From positions 1 to 39,396 of the forward strand of contig JAJRQL010000076.1 in NCBI GenBank assembly GCA_024280265.1: 39,396 bases of DNA. The letters are read 5' to 3'. Below are positions 25,701 through 33,580 of this stretch, in pieces; the first letter of the stretch is position 1, and each line of letters starts with the position of its first letter. Position numbers and translations under genes: made by a program. The notes beneath the pieces are model-generated. The model worked only from the letters and a program-made list of their open reading frames with translations. It had not been told where the DNA came from and did no database searches. Origin of the DNA: Deltaproteobacteria bacterium. GTDB lineage: Bacteria > Desulfobacterota > Desulfobulbia > Desulfobulbales > Desulfocapsaceae.

Positions 25701-26306
25701 CGAGGTGTTGTTGTTGAGAACCGTTACGCCAAAAAGACGGCCTGTTATTTTTCCTGTAACATTGTCGATCAGTGGAAAATATTTCCCAGCAATGACCAGG
25801 TTGGAAACTTCTTCCGGGAACGTGAAAAGGGTGGTAGGTCTGTCGGGATCCAAACTGCTTTCCGCCAAAATGGGAAGAACAGCTTTCAGATCGATAAAAG
25901 GTGAACTGGCATCAACCAGTATCTTGTTATCATTTCTTTTGATAAAGAGAACATTTAGACGGTCGTGAATATCTGCTGAGGAAAGGCAGTTCTGGAGAAT
26001 TGTATCTGTATTGGCATTGCCAGGATCGCTAAGCGCTTTCTTTAACAGGGGGTTGGCTGAAATGTATTTAGTAGCGAGTTCCAGATTCTCAAGAATAGAG
26101 TTTAGACTGGTTTCGGCGTTACTATGTTTTTGAGATACGTTATCTTTCAACAGTTCGGTAATAAGCTCATTGTCGGACTGGTGGGTCCAGTAGAGGATGG
26201 GCGCGATAAACAGTAGAAAAAGAACTACTACGTAGATTGGGAATACCTGTGAAAGTCGTCTCTCTCCATGGCGATTTTGAGTTATGGATTGTGGTTTGAG
26301 TGTCAT
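22776..26306 (-). CDS. Hybrid sensor histidine kinase (HAMP, PAS, HisKA, HATPase, REC, HPt)
   Basis: A 1176-residue membrane phosphorelay kinase. A helix at about 22-40 and another at 294-314 flank a periplasmic sensor of about 250 residues, possibly CACHE-like. HAMP and a long coiled coil follow (about 315-430), then PAS (about 428-542, SIVITDREGTIEYVN), HisKA with His573 (LANMSHEIRTPMNALIG), the ATPase domain (NLIGNGIKFTE, DSGIGIP, GGTGLGLAIS), a receiver with Asp875 (LMDIQMPVLDGYEA) and Lys932 (GKP), an HPt domain with His1034 (HLFHTIKGIAGN), and a C-terminal helical tail of about 65 residues from 1105. That tail resembles the end of the 714-residue kinase upstream. The gene is the last of the signalling operon and overlaps the receiver-like ORF by four bases. 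No DNA-binding output is present, so the phosphoryl target is elsewhere. Confidence 0.93.
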   Translation of the reverse strand: MTLKPQSITQNRHGERRLSQVFPIYVVVLFLLFIAPILYWTHQSDNELITELLKDNVSQKHSNAETSLNSILENLELATKYISANPLLKKALSDPGNANTDTILQNCLSSADIHDRLNVLFIKRNDNKILVDASSPFIDLKAVLPILAESSLDPDRPTTLFTFPEEVSNLVIAGKYFPLIDNVTGKITGRLFGVTVLNNNTSLAENLRNKIHADVLLLVHRGEIITSTKHDTSLMQESLIQDLGSSGASFKLLNDGYVAHLKKLSIYDQESPLTLLFIIHESIFADIDAAYQSKIMYLLFIATGLSALTLFLVRRFLIAPLTNLSSFATQVGKKEEACYQPGPIYEFNQIGRVMTDTVHGLKETTEHLLEEMAQRQQILDQLNVQRDSLEQTVANRTRELIEINETLTARNRDLDREKTERRHAREEMKQLAEAVKNSPVSIVITDREGTIEYVNPKFSELTLYSPEEAIGQNPRILNAGLQSNLHFKEMWDTIMAVQDWHGEFCNRKKNGELFWELASISPILDDNGNIRHFVAVKEDITERKLTEAELQSAQQKAEEASRQKSLFLANMSHEIRTPMNALIGLSELALETTLTDRQFDYLTKIHSSARGLLKVINDILDYSKIEAGKLNLENSLFSLSDLLVQLEDLFAHQALKKKLSLQLHMDDNVPSFIYGDQTRLRQVLTNLIGNGIKFTERGGVTVTVSLIHKSKSLSRIKFTITDSGIGIPSDKLSSLFEAFNQIDTSHTRKYGGTGLGLAISKELVEMMGGTIKVTNNPEAGSTFSFILKFQNETTARKHPLSLEHRQENQRLEAMHFVDGAHILLVEDNAINQQISVEILAKARITVDIAENGAVAVDKFKSSLANNSHYSAILMDIQMPVLDGYEATKQIREIEATWKTPSSKIPIIAMTAHTMNGDREKSLATGMDDYIGKPINITELFTTLAQWIGKKTGEASIHISQAQKQHHVPETTAGGSLPNALPGINLQSGITRLDGNSTLYLRLLKDFTTEYGSCYADAIELLHHKDLETVKHLFHTIKGIAGNLCTYRIQDVASKLENAISNGSDTESLLNNFAIAWEELQQSLISLETRGCFHIREDTSHSPSTPDEAIHLLQELLQQLKQMDFQAAQRWQQIKPHFLNSTWSKEVTEIDSCVTRFDFKKARKLVASFLAHLRDAP

Positions 26307-26578
26307 TGGTGAATATGAGTACTGCGAAGTGGTGATATTTTCATTGTGATATAACAGTTCGGGTCATTCTTCGGAACATAATCAACAACCTGTTTAGACC
26401 AGACGAAATCCCTGCCTTCATCGGCGATGTATCCTGTGGAAATAACAGACAGGATACCAAGCCTTGCAACCTCATCAATAACTTTTCCTTTGGGTGTGTC
26501 TGGAAGATTGTAGTCTACAAGGGCGACATCGAAGCGAGCCGAGTATTGTACTATCTTCAACAATAGAACTGGGATCAT
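26303..26578 (-). pseudogene. Receiver-domain remnant, N-terminus lost
   Basis: A 91-codon frame joined to both neighbours by 4-base ATGA overlaps. Residues from about 15 on match a receiver domain: FDVALVDYNLPDTPKGKVID with the phosphorylatable Asp, LSVISTGYIADEGRD, and VDYVPKNDPN with the conserved Lys. The preceding part, strand 1 and helix 1, is missing: the frame gives only MIPVLLLKIVQYSAR. In the +1 frame the same DNA (26570-26547) encodes SSIVEDST, a normal receiver start with the acidic pair. The simplest reading is an N-terminal frameshift plus loss of roughly 100 bases between strand 1 and strand 3. The preserved overlaps show it once was, or still is, translated with the kinases. 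A truncated functional protein is possible but less likely. Confidence 0.6.
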
Positions 26579-28719
26579 GTGAGGTTCCCCTTTGATTCGT
26601 CCTTCGGTATTAGCTGTAAAATTTCTGAGAGTAAGGCGGCAGCTTCTTTGAACTGGTATTGTGATATATAAGCATCTATTTTGTCGATAATGTAGGACTT
26701 ATTATTTGGGAGCAGGTCTTTGAGATCAGACCATTTCTCTGTTGAGTCGAATTGGTTTGACTCTAACTTCTCAAGAAGTTCCTGAATAATAGCCACTGTT
26801 TTTTTATCGCAATCAGAGAATTCAGATTGGAATGATCCACGGCTCTGCTGTTGTGGATTGTTGCTGATATCATTTTCTGAGGAAGGCTGAGGTGACCTGT
26901 GATCATATAACTCGTTAGCCTGTAAAGACGGTTTGTGGGAATTGTGGTGTCCTGTGGTTTTCACATAGTGAAATGGGATTGAAAAGCTGAAGGTGCTCCC
27001 CCGACCGAGTTCACTGTCAATCTGAAGTTTTCCGCCCATAAGTTCGATCTGGTGTTTGCATATAGCAAGTCCCAGTCCGATACCGCCAAATTCTCTGGTA
27101 TTGGACTCATCAGCCTGAGAAAAGGGACTGAAGAGTGTTTTTTGTTGATCGTTACTGACACCGATACCGGTATCGGAAATAGAAAATTCCATGGTGGCCA
27201 GTTGGTTGGAGAGTTGGCTCAGATGAACAGATATACTTATGGATCCCTGCTCAGTAAATTTAATACTGTTGCCAAGCAGCTGACTAAGAATCTGCCGCAG
27301 TTGTTTGCCATCACTTAAAATTGTATCCGGCAACGCAGGGTCAACGTGGGTGATAAGGGATATGTCCTTTTGTGCAGCCTGGTCTTCAAAAAGACACACC
27401 AAACCTTCTATTATTTCTCGAATGTTGAAATCTTCTTTTTGAAGTGCAATGCTGCCAGTTTCAAGTTTAGAGAAGGATAGAATCTGGTCAAAAATTTTCA
27501 GTAAAAAACGTGAAGAATGTTTTATGTTGTTCAGATATTCTGTTTGTGTATTGTCAAGAGCAGTCTCAAGGGTTAAATCACTGAAACCGATTATAGCGTT
27601 CATTGGAGTGCGGATCTCGTGACTGATATTGGCCAGAAATCTCGATTTTGCCATACTTGCTCGATCTGCGTCCTCTTTTGCCTTTCTGAGGAATGCCTCT
27701 GTCTTTTGTTGTTCAGTTATGTCTTGAAAGGTATGCAGCAGGGCTTTCTCGCCCTTGAACATGATGTGGAGGTGGCTGATTTCAACAACTATACCAGGGC
27801 CGAGTTTGTCAAAAAGAGCTATGCACTTTGTACCAGGATCCTGGTTTTGAGTTGAAATCGGGCAGGCATCACAAAGCGTTGGCTTGCTTGCATATGCGTT
27901 GAAACATTTTTGACCAATGGCTGCTCCACCCTGTAAATCAATGAGATATTTACTTTGGTATAAAATGGTGCCATTGGTACTCACTATATCCATAAGTATT
28001 GGAATCGAATCAAGAATAGAGTTGAGCATGTTTTCATTTTCAACGACCACATTTACCATGGGACGGAATCCAAATATGATGAGTGCAACCAACAGGACAA
28101 TCATGAGAAAAAAAGTAAGGATGGCGCTGTGTTTCAGTATCTCAGTGTACCTGTTACTTTCTCTTTCATATTGTTGAACAACCGCATGCAAAGCGGTTAA
28201 CAATGGTCCCCTTGCATAGACAGAGAGATTCTCGAGGCTGACTTTACGGTCACTGGTTGCTGGCATCGTGAGAAAATTTGTTACGCTCTCGATGTACTCA
28301 GTAACTTTCTGATCCACTGAAAAGGGGTCCTCAAAATACATTTTGTGGAGTGTGGCACTCAGGCTAACCATTGCATTATTGCCAGTCTCTCCTGAGATAA
28401 GATGTTTATGGGATGTTTCCAGGAGTCGGAGGGCACTGTTAAGTCGTTCTCTCAATTGGAGATATTTCTCATTTGAACTGCACTCAAACAGTTCATGGCT
28501 GAGGAGGGCAATTTGCTGTGACAGCATGCGCTGCCTACCCGATACATTAATGACGGAACTGTAACCATCCTGTAGCTTAATGATATATTCAAGGACAATC
28601 AGGGAGGAGAGTGAAAGACAAAACACCAGTGTCACAGCCAGCATATAGCGCATGGTAAGCTGTCTTTTCCGATGTGTTTTATGGTTATTAAAGTCTTTCA
28701 TCACTATTAAGGCTGACAA
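26575..28719 (-). CDS. Sensor histidine kinase with PilJ-type periplasmic domain and Cys-rich PAS
   Basis: A 714-residue membrane kinase. Helices at about 25-47 and 199-218 flank a PilJ/NarX-like sensor with the signature VINVSGRQRMLSQQIALLSHEL (57-78, read here as two parts around GRQRMLSQQ). A PAS-like domain (about 228-335) has Cys at 272, 283, 286 and 299 (CFNAY.., CDAC), a pattern of Cys-containing PAS domains that may bind metal or sense redox. HisKA has His367 (LANISHEIRTPMNAIIG), then ATPase motifs (LLGNSIKFTE, DTGIGV, GGIGLGLAIC). It has no receiver; a Gln/Ser-rich linker leads to a helical tail (about 645-710) like that of the hybrid kinase. The start is a TTG just after the upstream stop; ATG 28701 is an alternative. 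Confidence 0.9.
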   Translation of the reverse strand: MSALIVMKDFNNHKTHRKRQLTMRYMLAVTLVFCLSLSSLIVLEYIIKLQDGYSSVINVSGRQRMLSQQIALLSHELFECSSNEKYLQLRERLNSALRLLETSHKHLISGETGNNAMVSLSATLHKMYFEDPFSVDQKVTEYIESVTNFLTMPATSDRKVSLENLSVYARGPLLTALHAVVQQYERESNRYTEILKHSAILTFFLMIVLLVALIIFGFRPMVNVVVENENMLNSILDSIPILMDIVSTNGTILYQSKYLIDLQGGAAIGQKCFNAYASKPTLCDACPISTQNQDPGTKCIALFDKLGPGIVVEISHLHIMFKGEKALLHTFQDITEQQKTEAFLRKAKEDADRASMAKSRFLANISHEIRTPMNAIIGFSDLTLETALDNTQTEYLNNIKHSSRFLLKIFDQILSFSKLETGSIALQKEDFNIREIIEGLVCLFEDQAAQKDISLITHVDPALPDTILSDGKQLRQILSQLLGNSIKFTEQGSISISVHLSQLSNQLATMEFSISDTGIGVSNDQQKTLFSPFSQADESNTREFGGIGLGLAICKHQIELMGGKLQIDSELGRGSTFSFSIPFHYVKTTGHHNSHKPSLQANELYDHRSPQPSSENDISNNPQQQSRGSFQSEFSDCDKKTVAIIQELLEKLESNQFDSTEKWSDLKDLLPNNKSYIIDKIDAYISQYQFKEAAALLSEILQLIPKDESKGNLT

Positions 28720-28721
28720 TC

Positions 28722-31700
28722 TCAGGAGGTCTGGAAGTGGTTTTTGTATTTTTCACTGGATTTCCAGGACTTCAAGATAAGAAATAATTCCTCTGCAGGC
28801 ACCGGAGGACTAATCAGATATCCTTGTATTTCATCACAGTCAATGGAGCTGAGAATTGAAAGTTGTTTGATGGTTTCGACTCCTTCGGCTATGACTACCA
28901 TCTTTAATTGGATTGCCAGGGAGACAATGGCTTTCACAACGGCACAGTCATTGGCATCTTCCGTAATGTCTTTGATAAATGAGCGATCTACCTTCAGAAT
29001 GTCTATGGGAAATTTCTTCAGATAACTGAGTGAAGAGTAGCCCGTGCCAAAATCATCAACAGAGAGGATTACTCCAAGCTGTTTAAGATCCCACAGGCTG
29101 GCTATGGTCTTGGCTACATCATCCATGATCACTGTTTCCGTAATCTCCAGTTCCAGGAGATGCGGTGGAACACCAGTTTTCTGAAGAACGGTACTTATCA
29201 TATTCACAAGTCCGTCATTGGAAAACTGTCTTCCTGAGAGGTTGACAGAAACTCTGAGATCCGGAAAATCCGAATGCCATTTCCTGGCTTGGATACAGGC
29301 CTCCCTGAGGACCCATTCTCCAATTTCATTTATTAACCCGGTGTCTTCTGCAATAGGAATAAAATCATTGGGAGGGATTATTTTACCATGGTGCAGCCAG
29401 CGAACAAGGGCCTCCACGCCAACGATTGTCCCCTTGATGATAGAAACCTTTGGCTGATAGTATACTTGAAACTCTTCATTTTCTATGGCCCTGCGGAGGT
29501 CTGCAGCCAACCTGAAACGGAGGTTGGCGTTCTCTGTCATTGCTTTGGTGTAGAATTGAATCTGATTCTTTCCGGCGGCCTTTGCGTGGTACATGGCTGT
29601 ATCTGCATTTTTAAGGAGCAGGGTAGCTTCAGTGCCATCTTCAGGACAGAGGGTTACCCCAAGGCTTGCTGTAATATTGACCTGTTCGTTGCCAATGGTA
29701 TAGGGGGTACTGAGAGTTGCCAGAATTTTCCGGGCGAGGAGTGCCAGATTGTTTTCCTGCTTAATGTTGGTGAGAATGATTACAAACTCATCTCCACCAA
29801 GGCGGGCGACAGTATCACTTTCTCGTATACTGTCCTGGAGTCGTTGCCCCACCTGGACCAGGAGCTGGTCACCTGCAGGATGGCCCAGGCTGTCATTCAC
29901 CTCTTTGAAACCGTCAAGATCAAGAAGTATGAGGCCTAGGTCCTTTTGTTCCCGTTTACTCACAGCAAGATCATGTTGCAGGCGGTTGTGAAAAAGAAGG
30001 CGGTTGGTCAAACCGGTTAAAGGATCATAATGGGCCAGTTTTTCCAACTTTTCTTCTGTATCTTTAATAGTGGTAATGTCGGTTGATAGAGCAATATAGT
30101 TCGTCGTTTTGTTGTTGTTATCTTTAACAGCAGAGATGGAAAGCCATTTAGGGTATATATTACCATTTTTTCGCCTATCCCATATCTCGCCCTGCCAGTG
30201 CCCCTTGGAAAGAAGATTTTCCCACATTTTAAGGTAAAACTTTTGATCATGCTTGCCTGATTTCAGTATTTTGGGATTTTGTCCTACAATTTCATCTCGC
30301 GTATACCCTGCCATGGTGACAAAGGCATCGTTGACTTCAAGGATAGTGCCTTCAGGATCAGTTATGACCAAGGCTTCCTGGGTGATTTCCAGATATTTCG
30401 ACGCCAGCCGCAGGTCTTGCTCAACTTTCTTCCGTTCTCGAATCTCATCTTTCAATTCATCGTTAAGGAGGGCAAGATCATGGGTTCGTTCCAACACCTT
30501 GTCTTCGAGTGAATGGGCGAGATCCAGCACTTCTTGTCTGGAATTGGTAAGATGGTGGAGCATGGTTTGCATGGAACTGGCCAGTCTGCTAACCTCATCA
30601 CTGCCCTGGACTGGAAGATCAATTTCTTCGCCATTTGCTATTCTGTCAGCGGCCCTGGTTAATTCCTTCAATGGCCTGGTAACAAGGAAGGCCAGCAGTG
30701 AAGAGATCAGTGATATAATAAATACTGCACCGAACAGGATAAGTATGAGTTTATTGCGAAAAGCAAGAGATTGCTGGTGCAGAATGGCATGTGATACTTC
30801 GACACCGAGTATTATGCAGCGTTCAGGATTGAGTGAATCAAAATGAAATTTTCGCAGGGCCAGTCCAACTTCTGCGTCCATCCGGTCAATACTGAGAGTG
30901 TCTTTGGTATCGTTGCTCTCTATGAAACCCTTGACGGGATAATCATCCTGAATCCGTTGTGGACGATTAAATTCAAAGCCAAAGGTTCGATCCCTGTCAC
31001 GATGAAAAAGATAATCTCCGTATTGATTTGTCATCATATATCGGGTGCTGGTGTGACCCTGGCTGAAAGATTTGGCAATAATCTGAAAATCAGCGTTGAT
31101 GGTGAGGATTCCTGTGGCTTGACCGTTCTTGTCAAAGATTGGAGTCGCAAAGCGGATGACAGGTTGCAGGGGGAGGGTAATCTGATCATGCTCACGGTTC
31201 AGTTTGACTGGTGAAAAGTAGACTTGCCCCCGTTGCAGGGCTATGGTTTGCTGATAGTAGTTGCGTTGCCCTTTACGCTGCAGGCGTCCTTCCTCTACCG
31301 CAACAATGTTGCCGGCAATTTTATCGAGCCTGACATATTCACGCCCGCCATCTTGATCTAGGATAAGCCGAATACTTAAATAGGCGGCTCGTTGCTGCAA
31401 AACGGTACTGAGTAGGGTGGAGAGGCTCTGTTTCCAGATCCCCTCTGTTGTATTCTCCTGTTCATCGTAACCGCCACCACTGGAAATACTGCGTAGTATT
31501 CCTTGTACTACTGGAGATTCTGCAAGGAATAACACATCCTTGTGGAAGAGTTGAAAACTGGTTTCCATGCGGACCGCTTCTCGCTGCAAGGAGTCCTGAA
31601 GACGAACCATGGACTCTTGACGAAGGATGTTGTCGGCATTCCTGTAAGCGAGAAATCCAATGAGGATAACCCCCAGTCCGGCAACAAAAAATGAGAGCAG

Positions 31701-31736
31701 AGCAATTTTCACAGGCATTGTCTGAAAAAATCTCAT
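28722..31736 (-). CDS. Membrane GGDEF-EAL protein (CACHE-like, HAMP, PAS)
   Basis: A 1004-residue cyclic-di-GMP enzyme. A helix at about 8-30 and one at 328-350 flank a 300-residue periplasmic CACHE-like sensor (NADFQIIAKSFS, MMTNQYGDYLFHRD). HAMP (about 351-403), a PAS domain (about 442-557, ALVITDPEGTILEVND), GGDEF and EAL follow. GGDEF is intact (RLGGDEF at 645-651) and has an inhibitory-site RESD at 638-641, so product feedback is expected. EAL is intact too (VEALVRW at 774-780, DDFGTGYSSLSYL, IAEGVET), so both synthesis and hydrolysis are chemically possible. It overlaps the exported unknown gene upstream by four bases (ATGA). It is probably the main diguanylate cyclase of the operon, tuned by periplasmic and cytoplasmic sensors. 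Confidence 0.95.
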   Translation of the reverse strand: MRFFQTMPVKIALLSFFVAGLGVILIGFLAYRNADNILRQESMVRLQDSLQREAVRMETSFQLFHKDVLFLAESPVVQGILRSISSGGGYDEQENTTEGIWKQSLSTLLSTVLQQRAAYLSIRLILDQDGGREYVRLDKIAGNIVAVEEGRLQRKGQRNYYQQTIALQRGQVYFSPVKLNREHDQITLPLQPVIRFATPIFDKNGQATGILTINADFQIIAKSFSQGHTSTRYMMTNQYGDYLFHRDRDRTFGFEFNRPQRIQDDYPVKGFIESNDTKDTLSIDRMDAEVGLALRKFHFDSLNPERCIILGVEVSHAILHQQSLAFRNKLILILFGAVFIISLISSLLAFLVTRPLKELTRAADRIANGEEIDLPVQGSDEVSRLASSMQTMLHHLTNSRQEVLDLAHSLEDKVLERTHDLALLNDELKDEIRERKKVEQDLRLASKYLEITQEALVITDPEGTILEVNDAFVTMAGYTRDEIVGQNPKILKSGKHDQKFYLKMWENLLSKGHWQGEIWDRRKNGNIYPKWLSISAVKDNNNKTTNYIALSTDITTIKDTEEKLEKLAHYDPLTGLTNRLLFHNRLQHDLAVSKREQKDLGLILLDLDGFKEVNDSLGHPAGDQLLVQVGQRLQDSIRESDTVARLGGDEFVIILTNIKQENNLALLARKILATLSTPYTIGNEQVNITASLGVTLCPEDGTEATLLLKNADTAMYHAKAAGKNQIQFYTKAMTENANLRFRLAADLRRAIENEEFQVYYQPKVSIIKGTIVGVEALVRWLHHGKIIPPNDFIPIAEDTGLINEIGEWVLREACIQARKWHSDFPDLRVSVNLSGRQFSNDGLVNMISTVLQKTGVPPHLLELEITETVIMDDVAKTIASLWDLKQLGVILSVDDFGTGYSSLSYLKKFPIDILKVDRSFIKDITEDANDCAVVKAIVSLAIQLKMVVIAEGVETIKQLSILSSIDCDEIQGYLISPPVPAEELFLILKSWKSSEKYKNHFQTS

Positions 31737-32197
31737 CCCAGTGCCTCCCCGGATGCTGCTATACCAAGTATCTGTTGCAGCAGGAAGATTGATTGCTTGA
31801 GGTTTTGTTCGACATCACTGAAGTTTTTTCCATGAACTCTGGAAAGTGGAGCAGGAAAAACGATCACTTTCAGATGTAGTTTCAGACCCCGGATTTCAGT
31901 AAGTATTAATTGCAGTTTATTATACACAGCAGTGGTGGTTGTCATGCTATTGGGTAACGAAATCGGAGTGAACGGAGATTTTATACCTGCCCTGCGCTGC
32001 ACCAGATCATAGACCTCCCGAAGGGTAATATGTCGTGCCGGATTGGAGGGGGGAGTAATTGCGTAGACATCATCTGGGGTTCGTTGTGCTGCCCATAGAG
32101 CGGGCACGCAGCCTAACAACAGGAGGATGAGAGCGGACATTGTGGTAGTGGTGTGAAAGTGCCGCAACTTGAGCGGAGTACAGGAAATAGTTGTCAT
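31733..32197 (-). CDS. Exported unknown protein in the c-di-GMP operon
   Basis: A 154-residue protein with an N-terminal hydrophobic segment (TMSALILLLLGCVPALWAA, about 19-37) that looks like a signal peptide, perhaps with a lipobox-like LLGC. The mature region begins QRTPDDVYAITPPSNPA and is helical, with HITLREVYDLVQRRAG and a C-terminal LKQSIFLLQQILGIA. I do not recognise the family. It starts 11 bases after the HD-GYP gene and its stop overlaps the GGDEF-EAL start in ATGA, so its product is coupled to both. A natural guess is a periplasmic partner for the GGDEF-EAL sensor domain. An internal ATG at about residue 20 is an alternative start. Confidence 0.65.
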   Translation of the reverse strand: MTTISCTPLKLRHFHTTTTMSALILLLLGCVPALWAAQRTPDDVYAITPPSNPARHITLREVYDLVQRRAGIKSPFTPISLPNSMTTTTAVYNKLQLILTEIRGLKLHLKVIVFPAPLSRVHGKNFSDVEQNLKQSIFLLQQILGIAASGEALG

Positions 32198-32208
32198 TAT
32201 CTGAAAAT

Positions 32209-33300
32209 TCAGGTGTTCTCTTCCGGATCTGTATACTTCCGAGCTATGTTTTTGAATCTATCCTGAATTGTAGAAAAGGTATCAACCAGCAACGGATCAA
32301 AGTGTTCTCCTCTTCCTTTGAGGATGATATCTACTGCTTTATTATGGGGAAATGCCGGTTTATAGATACGTTTTGAGATCAGTGCATCATACACATCTGC
32401 AATGGCCATAAGTCGTCCTGAAAGTGGGATATCCTCACCGGAAATCCCCTCAGGGTAGCCACTCCCATTCCATTTTTCATGGTGGGGGTAGGCAATTTCT
32501 CTGGCAAGGGTGAGAAATGTAGTGGTGTTTTTGCTGCCAAGTGCTATCTCTGATTTTACGATGGCATCACGGCCATAAGTAGTGTGTTTCTTCATCTCTT
32601 TAAATTCTTCCTCTGTAAGTTTGCCGGGTTTCAGGAGGATTCTGTCGGCAATCCCAACTTTGCCAATATCATGAAGAGGGGCGGACTTAAAAAGAAGATT
32701 AATTCTTGAGTGGTCAAGGTAATCTCGGTACTTTTTACTGTGCATCAGATGTTCGGCGAGGGTTTTTACATAATGTTGGGTGCGCATGATGTGTTTTCCA
32801 GTTTCATTGTCACGGGTTTCCGCAAGAACGGCCATTCCGTAAATGGTTACTTCCTGGGTATGGACAATTTCCCTGGTACGTTCTGCAGCTTTTTTTTCAA
32901 GCTCACGGTTCTGGTCGTAGAGAGCCAGGTGGGTCTGAACTCTGGCACGGACAATGGTTGGGCTGATTGGTTTGGTTATGTAATCAACTCCCCCAACCTC
33001 GAAGCCTTTGGCTTCGTCTTCGTTTTCACCCATGGCGGTTATAAAAATGACCGGTATTTTTTTTGTGATAACACTCTGCTTGAGACGACTGCATACCTCG
33101 TAGCCATTGAGACCCGGCATCATAATATCCAGTAAAATAAGATCTGGCAGAGGCTGCTTCTGAGCCAGGCGAATGGCGTCATGACCATTGGTAGCCACAA
33201 GGATATCGTATTTGTTCTGCAGGGACTGCCCTAACAGGCTGATATTAGCGGGGACATCATCTACTATGAGAATTTTTTGTCTTGTTAGCGGTACTGCCAT
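32209..33300 (-). CDS. Response regulator with HD-GYP c-di-GMP phosphodiesterase
   Basis: A 363-residue response regulator, first gene of the operon. The receiver domain (about 8-125) has DD at 14-15, phospho-acceptor Asp58 in LLLDIMMPGLNGYEV and Lys110 (TKP). A coiled linker (about 128-150) leads to an HD-GYP domain: HDIGKVGI (210-217), KKHTTYGRDAI, HH at 273-274 in YPHHEKWNGSGYPEG, with the canonical GYP, and IADVYDAL. Metal-binding His/Asp residues are intact, so it should hydrolyse c-di-GMP when phosphorylated. The kinases downstream in the operon (714 and 1176 residues) are the obvious candidate donors. GGAGAAG precedes the ATG. Confidence 0.93.
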   Translation of the reverse strand: MAVPLTRQKILIVDDVPANISLLGQSLQNKYDILVATNGHDAIRLAQKQPLPDLILLDIMMPGLNGYEVCSRLKQSVITKKIPVIFITAMGENEDEAKGFEVGGVDYITKPISPTIVRARVQTHLALYDQNRELEKKAAERTREIVHTQEVTIYGMAVLAETRDNETGKHIMRTQHYVKTLAEHLMHSKKYRDYLDHSRINLLFKSAPLHDIGKVGIADRILLKPGKLTEEEFKEMKKHTTYGRDAIVKSEIALGSKNTTTFLTLAREIAYPHHEKWNGSGYPEGISGEDIPLSGRLMAIADVYDALISKRIYKPAFPHNKAVDIILKGRGEHFDPLLVDTFSTIQDRFKNIARKYTDPEENT

Positions 33301-33439
33301 CTCTTTTCTTCTCCGAAATAGTATCTTTTAATTCCTACTATGCACTTCAGAATGTTTTTTTAAGTTCTCAATTTACGATATCAGCTCTTCCGGGAAAAGT
33401 GAAATATTATGTCCATCATTTTTTATTATCAGAAGGGAA

Positions 33440-33580
33440 ATGACTGTGAATATGAAAACTGATACTATGAGCATGTTTACAGTTGCACATCTCTTTTATG
33501 AAAATGGGGACATCAGATTGGGGACAACTAAGGCGTGGTTTATCTGTTCTGAAGAGGGTATGGATAGTCAGATCATGTAA
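33440..33580 (+). CDS. Candidate small ORF, 46 residues
   Basis: In the 267-base gap between the HD-GYP operon and rsmJ a small plus-strand frame starts at ATG 33440, just after AGAAGGG, and ends at TAA 33580, overlapping the rsmJ 3' end by 13 bases on the opposite strand. It encodes MTVNMKTDTMSMFTVAHLFY and then ENGDIRLGTTKAWFICSEEG. No family is recognised and the ribosome site is very close to the ATG. It could be a chance frame. Confidence 0.25.
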   Translation: MTVNMKTDTMSMFTVAHLFYENGDIRLGTTKAWFICSEEGMDSQIM

